NCBI RefSeq assembly: GCF_042679085.1
Contig: NZ_JBHTLQ010000013.1
Coordinates: 27,279 to 91,278, forward strand
From: Phenylobacterium conjunctum
Lineage (GTDB): Bacteria > Pseudomonadota > Alphaproteobacteria > Caulobacterales > Caulobacteraceae
Direction of reading: 5' to 3'
Length of the DNA stretch: 64,000 bases
The notes under the pieces are model-generated. The model did no database searches, was not told the origin of the DNA, and saw nothing but the letters and a program-made list of their open reading frames with translations. Positions 17,042-24,914 of this stretch are shown in pieces. Position 1 is the first letter of the stretch, and the number at the start of each line of letters is the position of its first letter. The translations under genes and the position numbers were made by a program.

Positions 17042-18391
17042 ATGGCTTCGGCCGCAGAACAGCTCGCCGCAAATATGAACTTCGGCGCCTTTCAGAAGGC
17101 GACGGAGCTGCACAAGCGCATCTGGTTCACGCTGCTGGCGTTGATCGTCTATCGGCTCGGGACCTACATCCCGATCCCGGGGATCGACCTGGAAGCCTTC
17201 CGGCGGACCTTCGAGAGCCAGTCCGGCGGCCTCCTGGGCATGTTCAACATGTTCTCCGGCGGCGCCGTCCAGCGGATGGCGATCTTCGCCCTGAACGTCG
17301 GCCCCTACATCTCGGCCTCGATCATTGTCCAGCTGCTCGGCACGGTCTATCCGCCGTGGGAGAAGATGCGCAAGGAAGGCGGGGAGGCGGGTCGCAAGAC
17401 CCTCAACCAGTACACCCGCTACCTGACGGTCGTCCTGGCCGTGCTGCAGGCGTTCGCGATCGCCGCGGGCCTGCAGTCGAGCCCGGGCCTGGTGATCAAC
17501 CCCGGGCCGTTCTTCCTGGCCTCCACCGTCATCACCCTGACCGGCGGCACCATGTTCCTGATGTGGCTGGGCGAGCAGATCACCAGCCGCGGCGTCGGCA
17601 ACGGCGTGTCCCTGCTGATCTTCGCCGGCATCGTCGCCAACCTGCCGACGGGTGTGTGGCAGCTCCTGACGGTCATGCGGACCGGCCAGATGTCGACCTT
17701 CGGCGGCCTTGCGATCCTGGTGGTGGCCGTCGCCGCCATCTTGGCCATCGTGTTCATGGAACGCTCGCAGCGCCGCCTGCTGGTTCAGTATCCCAAGCGC
17801 CAGCAGGGGAACCGCATGTTCGGCGGCGACACCTCGTTCCTGCCGCTCAAGGTGAACACCTCGGGCGTGATCCCGCCGATCTTCGCCTCGTCCCTGCTGC
17901 TGCTGCCGGCGACGGCGATGAGCTTCCTGGCCACGGCGGACTTGCCGGGCTGGCTGCAATGGCTGCCGGGCGCGGTGGGCCAGCTCCAGCATGGCCAGCC
18001 CCTGTTCATGGTGCTGTACGCCGCCCTGATCATCTTCTTCTGCTTCTTCTACACCTCGGTCGTCTTCAATCCGGAGGAGACCGCCGAGAACCTGCGCAAG
18101 TATGGCGGCTTCCTGCCGGGCATCCGTCCGGGCAAGCGCACGGCGGAGTATCTCGACTTCGTGCTGACCCGCCTGACCGTGATCGGCGCCGCCTACATCA
18201 CGCTCGTCTGCCTGGTGCCTGAGATCTTCATCAGCGCGTTCAAGGCGCCCTTCTATCTGGGCGGCACCTCGATCCTGATCGTGGTCAGCGTCACCATGGA
18301 CACCGTCACGCAGATCCAGTCCCACCTTCTGGCCCACCAGTACGAAGGCCTCATCAAGAAGTCGAAGCTGCGCGGGGGCCGCGGGCGCTGA
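17042..18391 (+). CDS. secY: Protein translocase channel subunit SecY
   Basis: 449 residues, ten predicted membrane spans, the pore of the Sec translocon. Signature segments: YRLGTYIPIPGID after TM1, the plug region GGLLGMFNMFSGGA, GPYISASIIVQLL, and RGVGNGVSLLIFAGI. The C-terminal cytoplasmic tail SKLRGGRGR is normal. It is separated from rplO by the hairpin at 16912-16936 and starts with GACTTGCATGG, a weak ribosome site. Confidence 0.97.
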   Translation: MASAAEQLAANMNFGAFQKATELHKRIWFTLLALIVYRLGTYIPIPGIDLEAFRRTFESQSGGLLGMFNMFSGGAVQRMAIFALNVGPYISASIIVQLLGTVYPPWEKMRKEGGEAGRKTLNQYTRYLTVVLAVLQAFAIAAGLQSSPGLVINPGPFFLASTVITLTGGTMFLMWLGEQITSRGVGNGVSLLIFAGIVANLPTGVWQLLTVMRTGQMSTFGGLAILVVAVAAILAIVFMERSQRRLLVQYPKRQQGNRMFGGDTSFLPLKVNTSGVIPPIFASSLLLLPATAMSFLATADLPGWLQWLPGAVGQLQHGQPLFMVLYAALIIFFCFFYTSVVFNPEETAENLRKYGGFLPGIRPGKRTAEYLDFVLTRLTVIGAAYITLVCLVPEIFISAFKAPFYLGGTSILIVVSVTMDTVTQIQSHLLAHQYEGLIKKSKLRGGRGR

Positions 18392-18434
18392 TATTTCAAA
18401 GCGCCCAGACGCTTATTGATCGACGCCATTTAAA

Positions 18435-18454
18435 CCGGCCGTGGGGACGGCCGG
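18435..18454 (+). other. Hairpin just upstream of the adk ribosome site
   Basis: CCGGCCGT (18435-18442), loop GGGG, ACGGCCGG (18447-18454), directly followed by the GGGGAGG ribosome site of adk. It may stabilise the adk message or tune initiation. Confidence 0.4.
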
Positions 18455-18471
18455 CGGGGAGGAATAGCTAG

Positions 18472-19041
18472 ATGAATTTGATCCTGTTCGGACCGCCGGC
18501 CGCCGGTAAGGGCACCCAGGCCAAGCGCCTGGTCGAGACCCGCAAGATGGTTCAGCTGTCCACCGGCGACATGCTGCGCGCCGCGATCGCCTCGGGCTCC
18601 GAGCTCGGCAAGCGCGTCGAGGGCGTCATGCAGCGCGGTGAGCTGGTCACGGACGAGATCGTCATCGCCCTGATCGAGGAGCGTCTGCCCGAGGCCGAAG
18701 CGGCCGGCGGCGCGATCTTCGACGGGTTCCCCCGCACGCTCGCCCAGGCGGAAGCCCTGGACAAGATGCTGGCCGGCCGCGGCGCGAAGATCGACGTGGT
18801 GCTGCGCCTGAAGGTGGACGACGACGCGCTGCTGACCCGGGTGGCCGGCCGGTTCGCGGAGTCGGGCCGCCCTGACGACAATCCGGAGAGCTTCAAGGTG
18901 AGGCTCGCCGCGTACAACGAACAGACCGCGCCCCTGCTGCCCTACTACCAGGGCCAGGGAAAGCTGGTTGAGCTGGACGGCATGGGGACCATCGACGCGG
19001 TGGCCACCGGAATCGATTCGGCGCTGAACAGCCTCCCGTAA
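18472..19041 (+). CDS. adk: Adenylate kinase
   Basis: 189 residues. Catalyses ATP + AMP = 2 ADP. The P-loop is GPPAAGKGTQAKRL (residues 7-20); the AMP-binding part has LSTGDMLRAAI and FDGFPRTLAQAEAL; the LID is the short form without zinc cysteines (VAGRFAESGRPDDNPE). The gene follows secY as in many bacteria. GGGGAGGAATAG precedes the ATG. Confidence 0.97.
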   Translation: MNLILFGPPAAGKGTQAKRLVETRKMVQLSTGDMLRAAIASGSELGKRVEGVMQRGELVTDEIVIALIEERLPEAEAAGGAIFDGFPRTLAQAEALDKMLAGRGAKIDVVLRLKVDDDALLTRVAGRFAESGRPDDNPESFKVRLAAYNEQTAPLLPYYQGQGKLVELDGMGTIDAVATGIDSALNSLP

Positions 19042-19210
19042 TAGGGCAGGGGGCTGTTTCGTCGTCCAACCGGGCGGCGGAGGCACTTTCAAGGATCTTT
19101 CAGCCTCGTTTGAGGCCGGGGGATCCGGACTTGAGCGGTCGGTGTGACGAGTTTCCCGACGCGGGGCCCAAAAGGCTCCCGCAAGGGGTGAAAATTCGTT
19201 ACTGCGGCCA

Positions 19211-19238
19211 TTGACGGAAGCGTAACGATCCCTATAAC
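19211..19238 (+). promoter_or_regulatory. Probable promoter of the rpsM-rpsK-rpoA-rplQ unit
   Basis: TTGACG at 19211-19216, 16-base spacer, TATAAC at 19233-19238. With flanks it reads TTGACGG ... CCTATAAC, nearly the Caulobacter housekeeping consensus. An inverted repeat GGAAGCG (19216-19222) / CGCTTCC (19243-19249) brackets the -10 region. The rest of the 303-bp adk-rpsM gap (19042-19344) holds no gene. Confidence 0.75.
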
Positions 19239-19344
19239 GGGCCGCTTCCGCGAAACGCGCGAAGGATGCGCTGGCCTTCCCGAGAGGGACACCGGGGCCG
19301 GGGCGTTTTTCGCGCATCTCTGCGTGACCAGGAGAAGACCCGAC

Positions 19345-19713
19345 GTGGCCCGTATTGCCGGCGTAAACATCCCCACGAACAAGCGCGTGGTCATCGCGCT
19401 TCAGTACATCCATGGCATCGGCCAGGCGAAAGCCCGGGAGATCGTGGATAAGGTTGGCATTGACGACGCGCGCCGCGTCAACCAGCTGACCGACGCTGAA
19501 GTGCTCCAGATCCGTGAAGCCATCGACCGTGACTACACGGTGGAAGGCGACCTGCGCCGCGAGACCGCGGTCAACATCAAGCGCCTTATGGACCTGGCCT
19601 GCTATCGCGGCCTGCGTCACCGCAAGGGCCTGCCGGTCCGCGGTCAGCGCACCCACACGAACGCGCGCACCCGCAAGGGGCCTGCGAAGCCGATCGCCGG
19701 CAAGAAGAAGTAA
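19345..19713 (+). CDS. rpsM: 30S ribosomal protein S13 (uS13)
   Basis: 122 residues. The GTG at 19345 begins the canonical (M)ARIAGVNIPTNKRVVIAL; AGGAG at 19330-19334 fits it. An in-frame GTG at 19324 would add seven residues and lies upstream of that SD, so it is not used. The C-terminal RGQRTHTNARTRKGPAKP is typical. S13 forms inter-subunit bridges and contacts P-site tRNA. Confidence 0.96.
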   Translation: MARIAGVNIPTNKRVVIALQYIHGIGQAKAREIVDKVGIDDARRVNQLTDAEVLQIREAIDRDYTVEGDLRRETAVNIKRLMDLACYRGLRHRKGLPVRGQRTHTNARTRKGPAKPIAGKKK

Positions 19714-19725
19714 GAGAGCTTACCG

Positions 19726-20115
19726 ATGGCCAAGGAACCGGCTCGCGTCAAACGTCGCGAACGCAAGAACATCACCTCGGGCGTGGCGCACGTGAACGCC
19801 TCGTTCAACAACACCATGATCACCATCACCGACGCCCAAGGGAACACCATCTCTTGGTCCTCCGCCGGCATGATGGGCTTCAAGGGCTCGCGCAAGTCGA
19901 CCCCGTACGCCGCCCAGATGGCGGCCGAGGACGCCGGCAAGAAGGCCGCCGAGCACGGTGTGAAGACGCTGGAAGTCAACGTTTCCGGTCCGGGTTCGGG
20001 TCGTGAGTCGGCTCTGCGCGCCCTGCAGGCGGTGGGCATGACCATCACCACCATCCGGGACGTGACCCCGATTCCGCATAACGGTTGCCGTCCGCCCAAG
20101 CGTCGGCGCGTCTGA
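19726..20115 (+). CDS. rpsK: 30S ribosomal protein S11 (uS11)
   Basis: 129 residues: HVNASFNNTMITITDAQGN, then GSRKSTPYAAQMAAEDAGKKA, and the C-terminal PIPHNGCRPPKRRRV that binds 16S rRNA. It forms the platform with S6, S18 and S21. rpsD is not between rpsK and rpoA, as usual in alphaproteobacteria. Confidence 0.97.
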   Translation: MAKEPARVKRRERKNITSGVAHVNASFNNTMITITDAQGNTISWSSAGMMGFKGSRKSTPYAAQMAAEDAGKKAAEHGVKTLEVNVSGPGSGRESALRALQAVGMTITTIRDVTPIPHNGCRPPKRRRV

Positions 20116-20140
20116 GTACCGAAGTACTGCTATTTCCCGG

Positions 20141-20168
20141 CGCCGGACCGCGTAAGACGCGTCCGGCG
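20141..20168 (+). other. Hairpin in the rpsK-rpoA gap
   Basis: CGCCGGAC (20141-20148) pairs with GTCCGGCG (20161-20168), and inner GCG/CGC bases extend the stem. It lies 26 bases before the rpoA start. Possibly a regulatory or stabilising element; no T-run. Confidence 0.4.
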
Positions 20169-20194
20169 ATCCTGCGTTCGAGGGACATCCATCC

Positions 20195-21211
20195 GTGATC
20201 GAAAGAAACTGGAACGAGCTCACCCGTCCCGAGAAGCCCGTGATCGAGACCGGCGTCGATGCCAGCCGCAAGGCCCGCATCATCGCCGAGCCGCTCGAAC
20301 GTGGCTTTGGCGTGACGCTGGGCAACAGCCTGCGCCGTGTGCTGCTCTCGTCGCTGCAAGGCGCCGCCGTGACGGCGGTGCAGATCGACGGCGTCGTCCA
20401 CGAGTTCTCGTCGCTTGAAGGCGTCCGTGAGGACGTCGTCGACATCGTGCTGAACATCAAGCAGATGGCCCTTCGGATGCATTCCGAAGGTCCGAAGCGC
20501 ATGACCCTGCGCGCGACCGGCCCTGGCGCCGTGACCGCCGGTCAGATCGACGCCGGCGCCGACATCGACATTCTGAACCCCGACCACGTGCTCTGCACCC
20601 TGGATGACGGCGCCACCGTGCGCATGGAGTTCACCGTGCAGAACGGCAAGGGCTACGTCCCGGCCGAGCACAACCGTCCGGAAGACGCCCCGATCGGCCT
20701 GATCGCCGTCGACAGCCTCTTCTCCCCGGTCAAGCGCGTCGCCTATCGCGTCGAGCCCACCCGCCAGGGCCAGAGCCTCGACTACGACAAGCTGATCATG
20801 GAAGTGGAAACCAACGGCGCCGTGTCCCCCGTGGACGCCGTCGCCTATGCGGCCCGCATCCTCCAGGACCAGCTGCAGATCTTCATCACCTTCGAAGAGC
20901 CGAAGAAGAAGGTCGAGGGCGAGTCCAAGCCGGAACTGCCGTTCAACCCGGCGCTGCTGAAGAAGGTCGACGAGCTCGAGCTCTCGGTCCGTTCGGCGAA
21001 CTGCCTGAAGAACGACAACATCGTCTACATCGGCGACCTGATCCAGAAGACCGAGGCGGAAATGCTCCGCACTCCGAACTTCGGCCGCAAGTCGCTGAAC
21101 GAGATCAAGGAAGTGCTCGCGGGCATGAACCTGCATCTCGGCATGGACGTGCCGAATTGGCCGCCGGAAAACATCGAGGAACTGGCCAAGAAGTTCGAAG
21201 ACCAGATGTAA
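20195..21211 (+). CDS. rpoA: RNA polymerase alpha subunit
   Basis: 338 residues, GTG start with GAGGG upstream. The N-terminal assembly domain has GFGVTLGNSLRRVLLSSLQGAAVT (residues ~41-64); the C-terminal DNA- and activator-binding domain has LSVRSANCLKNDNIVYIGDL and FGRKSLNEIKEVL. It dimerises to nucleate polymerase assembly. Part of the rpsM-rpsK-rpoA-rplQ unit. Confidence 0.98.
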   Translation: MIERNWNELTRPEKPVIETGVDASRKARIIAEPLERGFGVTLGNSLRRVLLSSLQGAAVTAVQIDGVVHEFSSLEGVREDVVDIVLNIKQMALRMHSEGPKRMTLRATGPGAVTAGQIDAGADIDILNPDHVLCTLDDGATVRMEFTVQNGKGYVPAEHNRPEDAPIGLIAVDSLFSPVKRVAYRVEPTRQGQSLDYDKLIMEVETNGAVSPVDAVAYAARILQDQLQIFITFEEPKKKVEGESKPELPFNPALLKKVDELELSVRSANCLKNDNIVYIGDLIQKTEAEMLRTPNFGRKSLNEIKEVLAGMNLHLGMDVPNWPPENIEELAKKFEDQM

Positions 21212-21390
21212 TCTGGTTTAGCGCCAGCCCCAGGGCCGCTTTCGGGCGGTCCGGGCCCGTCGAAGCCGCACCAGCGGTGGAGGGCTCCGGCGCATCGTGT
21301 TGACCCAGGCGGGGAGCAGGCTGGGATTGATCAGGAAGAGGGCGTCCGAAGGGCGCTTCCAACGGGTCCGAGCGGCCCAGGAGTTTTGAA

Positions 21391-21807
21391 ATGCGTCACG
21401 GTAAAGCCCACCGCAAGCTTGGTCGTACGACCGCCCACCGCACCGCCATGTTCGCCAACATGGCCGCGAGCCTGATCAAGCACGAGCAGATCGTCACCAC
21501 CCTGCCGAAGGCCAAGGAACTGCGTCCCGTGGTCGAGAAGCTGATCACCCTGGCCAAGCGCGGCGATCTGCACGCCCGCCGTCAGGCCATCAGCCAGGTC
21601 CGCGACGTCGAACAGGTCGGCAAGCTCTTCGCCGTCCTCGGTCCGCGCTACAAGGGCCGCAACGGTGGCTACACCCGCGTCCTGAAGGCCGGCTTCCGCT
21701 ATGGCGACAACGCCCCGGTCGCCGTGATCGAGTTCGTGGATCGCGATCCGGCTGAAAAGGGCAAGGACTCCGGTCCGGTCCAGGTCTCGGCCTTCGCCGA
21801 CGAATAA
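21391..21807 (+). CDS. rplQ: 50S ribosomal protein L17 (bL17)
   Basis: 138 residues: MRHGKAHRKLGRTTAHRTAMFANMAASLIKHEQI is the invariant start, with CAGGAG 9 bases upstream. The C-terminus carries an acidic tail. A 179-bp gap separates it from rpoA; the gap is GC-rich and contains no gene. A strong terminator follows. Confidence 0.97.
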   Translation: MRHGKAHRKLGRTTAHRTAMFANMAASLIKHEQIVTTLPKAKELRPVVEKLITLAKRGDLHARRQAISQVRDVEQVGKLFAVLGPRYKGRNGGYTRVLKAGFRYGDNAPVAVIEFVDRDPAEKGKDSGPVQVSAFADE

Positions 21808-21828
21808 GCCGACAGGCTCGAAGCGTTC

Positions 21829-21859
21829 AAAGGCCCCGGATGACCTCCGGGGCCTTTTT
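21829..21859 (+). terminator. Intrinsic terminator of the alpha operon
   Basis: AAAGGCCCCGGA (21829-21840), loop TGACC, TCCGGGGCCTTT (21846-21857), and the T-run extends to 21859. A perfect 12-bp stem closing the whole S10-spc-alpha cluster. Confidence 0.9.
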
Positions 21860-21884
21860 CGTATCCGGACCGTCACCGCGCTGG

Positions 21885-21892
21885 GCTAGGCT
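21885..21892 (+). promoter_or_regulatory. -10-like box placed for a leaderless start
   Basis: GCTAGGCT ends exactly 6 bases before the ATG at 21899; there is no Shine-Dalgarno. The same arrangement is seen at three other genes in this window. Confidence 0.4.
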
Positions 21893-21898
21893 CGGCGC

Positions 21899-23110
21899 AT
21901 GCGCAACCTGCTCACTGCGGTCCTTAGCCTCCTGTTGTTCAGCGTCGCCGGCCTGGCCTGGGCGGGCGAGCGGCCTGTCACGATCCTGATCGGCGTCGAC
22001 GGCTTCCGCGCTGACTATCTGAACCCCGAGGATGCGCCGAACCTCAGCGCGCTGGCGGCGCGTGGCGCGCGGGCGCAAGGGATGCGGCCCTCGTTTCCAT
22101 CCCTGACCTTCCCCAACCACTACACCCTGGTCACCGGGCTTAGGCCCGACCATCACGGGGTGGTCGACAATGTGATGGAGGACGCCGATCGCCCGGGGCA
22201 GACCTTCACCATGGGCGCCAAGGCGATCTCAGGTGATCCCTTCTGGTGGGATGGCGGCGAGCCCCTGTGGGTGACGGCGGAACGCGCCGGCGTGCGCACC
22301 GCCACCATGTTCTGGCCGGGCTCGGACCTGCCGATCCGGGGCGTTCGTCCTTCGGCCTGGCGCCCCTACGACAAGAACGTGCTGGCTTCGGCGCGGGTGG
22401 ACCAGGTGCTGGCCTGGCTCGCCGCGCCCGAACCGCCGACCTTTCTCACGCTCTATTTCGACGACGTGGACACCGTCGGTCACTATTTCGGGCCGGACAG
22501 TTCTGAGCGTCGCGTCGCGACCCGCCGGATCGACACCCAGATCGGCCGCCTGGATGCGGAGCTGCGGGGACGCGGCGTTGATGCGAACCTCGTCGTCGTC
22601 GCCGACCACGGCATGGCCGGCGTCTCCCGTGACCGCATCGTCTACCTGGATGATCTGGTCCCGGCCGAGGCGATCCGCGTGGTGACGTTCGGGGCGGGGG
22701 CGGGGCTCTATCCCGAGCCCGGCCGCAAACGGCAGGTGGAGGCCGCTCTGCTGGGCCGCCATGACCATATGACCTGCTGGCGAAAGTCCGGCCTGCCCAA
22801 GCGAATGCGCTTCGGCGCCCATCCCCGGATCCCGGCCATCGTCTGCCTGGCCGACACCGGCTGGATGCTCTCGACCCACGCCCGCAACGCCCGTTGGCCC
22901 ATGACCAATCGGGGGGCACACGGCTTTGATCCCTATGACCCGGCCATGGCCGCGGTCTTCGTCGCCGCGGGCCCAGCCTTCAAGCCGGGCGTCGTCCTGC
23001 CGGTCTTCGACAATGTGGACGTCTATCCGCTGCTGGCCAGGCTGATTGGCGTGACGCCGCAGCCGAACGACGGAACCCTCGGGCCGCTGGTCCCTGCGCT
23101 CGCGCCTTGA
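21899..23110 (+). CDS. Exported nucleotide pyrophosphatase/phosphodiesterase (NPP family)
   Basis: 403 residues in the alkaline phosphatase superfamily. A signal peptide (MRNLLTAVLSLLLFSVAGLAWAG) leads into the metal site: ILIGVDGFRADYL (first Asp), PSLTFPNHYTLVTGLRPDHHGVV with the nucleophile Thr of TFPNHYT, DDVDTVGHYFGP (Asp and His), VVADHGM (Asp-His), and a late His in NRGAHGFDP. NPP enzymes hydrolyse phosphodiester or pyrophosphate bonds of extracellular nucleotides; the substrate here is not known. No SD is seen. Confidence 0.87.
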   Translation: MRNLLTAVLSLLLFSVAGLAWAGERPVTILIGVDGFRADYLNPEDAPNLSALAARGARAQGMRPSFPSLTFPNHYTLVTGLRPDHHGVVDNVMEDADRPGQTFTMGAKAISGDPFWWDGGEPLWVTAERAGVRTATMFWPGSDLPIRGVRPSAWRPYDKNVLASARVDQVLAWLAAPEPPTFLTLYFDDVDTVGHYFGPDSSERRVATRRIDTQIGRLDAELRGRGVDANLVVVADHGMAGVSRDRIVYLDDLVPAEAIRVVTFGAGAGLYPEPGRKRQVEAALLGRHDHMTCWRKSGLPKRMRFGAHPRIPAIVCLADTGWMLSTHARNARWPMTNRGAHGFDPYDPAMAAVFVAAGPAFKPGVVLPVFDNVDVYPLLARLIGVTPQPNDGTLGPLVPALAP

Positions 23111-23138
23111 CATAATTATCAGAAGGCGAAAATATTAT
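23107..23138 (+). promoter_or_regulatory. AT-rich promoter candidate overlapping the end of the NPP gene
   Basis: TTGACA at 23107-23112 (containing the TGA stop of the preceding gene) is followed by the very AT-rich AATATTATAT at 23131-23140, with candidate -10 boxes at 18-20 bases spacing. Composition is unlike the surrounding GC-rich DNA. Suggests independent expression of the following four-gene operon. Confidence 0.45.
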
Positions 23139-23167
23139 ATGCAATGAAAACTAATGGAGCCCTCCTG

Positions 23168-23617
23168 ATGGGCCGTCCGACGATCACACCTGGGCTCTGG
23201 TATCAGGACCCTCGCGCGGCCATCGCCTGGCTGGAAAAGGCCTTCGGCTTCGAAACCCTGCTGGTGGTCGACGACGGCCAGGGCGGCATGATGCATTCAG
23301 AGCTGAAGCTGGAGGGCGGGCTGATCATGGTCATGGGCCCGCCCCGCGCGCCCAGCTTCAGCCCCGTCGCGTTCGGTGGCCGCGCCAGCCAGTCGATCCA
23401 CGTCCAGCTGACCACCGACCTGGATGCGCACTGCGCCCGGGCCCGCGCTGCAGGGGCCCGCATCGGCCGCGAGCCGGAGACCCAGGCCTATGGGGACCGG
23501 GTCTACACCTGCCTCGACCTTGAAGATCATCCCTGGTCCTTCGGCCAGACCCTGACCCAACTGACCGTGGACGAGATGGCCGCCGCCACCGGCCACGCCA
23601 TCACCACCAGCCTCTAG
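23168..23617 (+). CDS. VOC-superfamily (PhnB/glyoxalase-like) protein
   Basis: 149 residues with two betaalphabeta modules typical of the vicinal oxygen chelate fold: TPGLWYQDPRAAIAWLEKAFGFE at the start, GRASQSIHVQLTTDLDAHCARARAAGA in the middle, and YGDRVYTCLDLEDHPWSFGQ at the end. Metal-binding or dioxygenase/resistance function cannot be assigned. The start at 23168 has GGAG 8 bases upstream; the ATG at 23144 is in frame but less well placed. It is paralogous to the next gene. Confidence 0.8.
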   Translation: MGRPTITPGLWYQDPRAAIAWLEKAFGFETLLVVDDGQGGMMHSELKLEGGLIMVMGPPRAPSFSPVAFGGRASQSIHVQLTTDLDAHCARARAAGARIGREPETQAYGDRVYTCLDLEDHPWSFGQTLTQLTVDEMAAATGHAITTSL

Positions 23618-23626
23618 GACCCCGCC

Positions 23627-24070
23627 ATGCCCACCCTGCGCTCCGCCCTGTTCTACAAGAACCCCAAGGCCGCCATCGCCTGGCTGGAATCGGCGCTCGG
23701 CTTCGAGCTCGCCATGCTGCTGGAGGACGCCGAGGGCAATGTCGCCCACTCCCAGCTCACCCTCGGCGATGGGACCATCATGGTCGGCGGCGAATGGTCC
23801 GCCTTCCACCAGAGCCCGGCCTCGCTCGGGGGGATCAACAGCCAGACCGTCCATATCCAGATCGACACCGACATCGACGCCCACTGCGCCCGCGCGCATG
23901 AGCACGGCGCCCAGATCATCGAGCCGCCGACCACCCAGTTCTATGGCGATCGCACCTATCGCTGCCGCGACCCAGAGGGCCACATCTGGACCATTGGCCA
24001 GACCGTCGCCACCGTGAGCCGCGAAGAGGCCGAGGCCGCCACCGGCCTGAAGATCACCGGCTGGCAATGA
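23627..24070 (+). CDS. VOC-superfamily protein, paralogue of the preceding gene
   Basis: 147 residues, same layout as its neighbour: SALFYKNPKAAIAWLESALGFELAML, then NSQTVHIQIDTDIDAHCARAHEHGA, YGDRTYRCRDPEGHIWTIGQ. Ends in EAEAATGLKITGWQ. 9 bp after the first VOC gene and overlapping the ArsR gene by 4 bp (ATGA), so one transcription unit. Tandem duplication is inferred from the shared motif order. Confidence 0.8.
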   Translation: MPTLRSALFYKNPKAAIAWLESALGFELAMLLEDAEGNVAHSQLTLGDGTIMVGGEWSAFHQSPASLGGINSQTVHIQIDTDIDAHCARAHEHGAQIIEPPTTQFYGDRTYRCRDPEGHIWTIGQTVATVSREEAEAATGLKITGWQ

Positions 24071-24399
24071 GCGCGGCCCTCGCCATCGACCGCACCCTGG
24101 CGGCCCTGGCCGATCCGCATCGGCGCCAGGTGGTGGACTTGCTGGCCCGTGGCCCGCGTCCGGCCGGGGAGCTGGCGCGCGAGCTCGGCCTGCCGCCGCC
24201 GGCCATGAGCCGGCACCTGAAGGCGCTGAAGGCGAGCGGCCTGGTGGACGAGACCCATCCCGAATTCGATGCGCGGGTGCGCATCTACGCCCTGAGGCCG
24301 CAGCCGATGATCGACCTGATGCGCTGGTTGGAAGAGGCCGAACGGTTGTGGAGCGAACAGCTCGCGGCCTTCAAGGCCCACATCGAGGGGCAGGCGTGA
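24067..24399 (+). CDS. ArsR-family winged-helix regulator
   Basis: 110 residues. ALADPHRRQVVDLLARGPRPAGELARELGLPPPAMSRHLKALKASGLVDE is a clear ArsR-type helix-turn-helix. No metal-binding cysteine pair is present, so it belongs to the 'SRPBCC-linked' ArsR group rather than metal sensors. Translationally coupled to both neighbours; likely controls this operon. Confidence 0.87.
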   Translation: MSAALAIDRTLAALADPHRRQVVDLLARGPRPAGELARELGLPPPAMSRHLKALKASGLVDETHPEFDARVRIYALRPQPMIDLMRWLEEAERLWSEQLAAFKAHIEGQA

Positions 24400-24863
24400 C
24401 CTCCAAGGTCTATGTCGCCCTGCGTGTGAAGGCGACGCCCGAGCGCGCCTTCCAGGTGTTCACGGCCGACATCGGCGCCTGGTGGCGGCCCAATGCGCTG
24501 TTCCAGACCACGCCGCGCGCGCCTGGCGTCCTGGCCTTTGAGCCGGGGGAGGGCGGTCGCCTGACCGAGACCCTGGCTAATGGCAAGGTGTTCGAGATCG
24601 GCAGGATCCTGGCCTGGGAGCCACCGGCGCGCCTGGTGTTCTCCTGGCGCCAGGCGACCTTCCCGGCGGATCTTCTCACAGAGGTTGAGGTTCGCTTCGA
24701 GGCGGTGGGGGAGGAGACAAGGGTCAGTGTCGAGCATCGCGGCTTCGACCAGGTTCCAGCCGACCATGTGGCCCGCCATGGCTTCCCCGACCAACTGCTG
24801 CTCATGCGCCTGGCCGAATGGTGGCGGGATCTGCTGACGGGAATGGGATCTGGCCTGGCCTAG
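24396..24863 (+). CDS. SRPBCC (AHSA1-like) domain protein
   Basis: 155 residues with a GTG start overlapping the ArsR stop (GTGA) and GAGGGG upstream. START/AHSA1-like fold: VYVALRVKATPERAFQVFTADIGAWWRPN and a final helix HVARHGFPDQLLLMRLAEWWRDLLTG. ArsR plus AHSA1-like partner pairs are common; the ligand is unknown. Confidence 0.82.
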   Translation: MTSKVYVALRVKATPERAFQVFTADIGAWWRPNALFQTTPRAPGVLAFEPGEGGRLTETLANGKVFEIGRILAWEPPARLVFSWRQATFPADLLTEVEVRFEAVGEETRVSVEHRGFDQVPADHVARHGFPDQLLLMRLAEWWRDLLTGMGSGLA

Positions 24864-24914
24864 GCTTGCCCATCCATACCAACTGACCGATTGTCCCTGG
24901 GGGGAGACGCCGAC

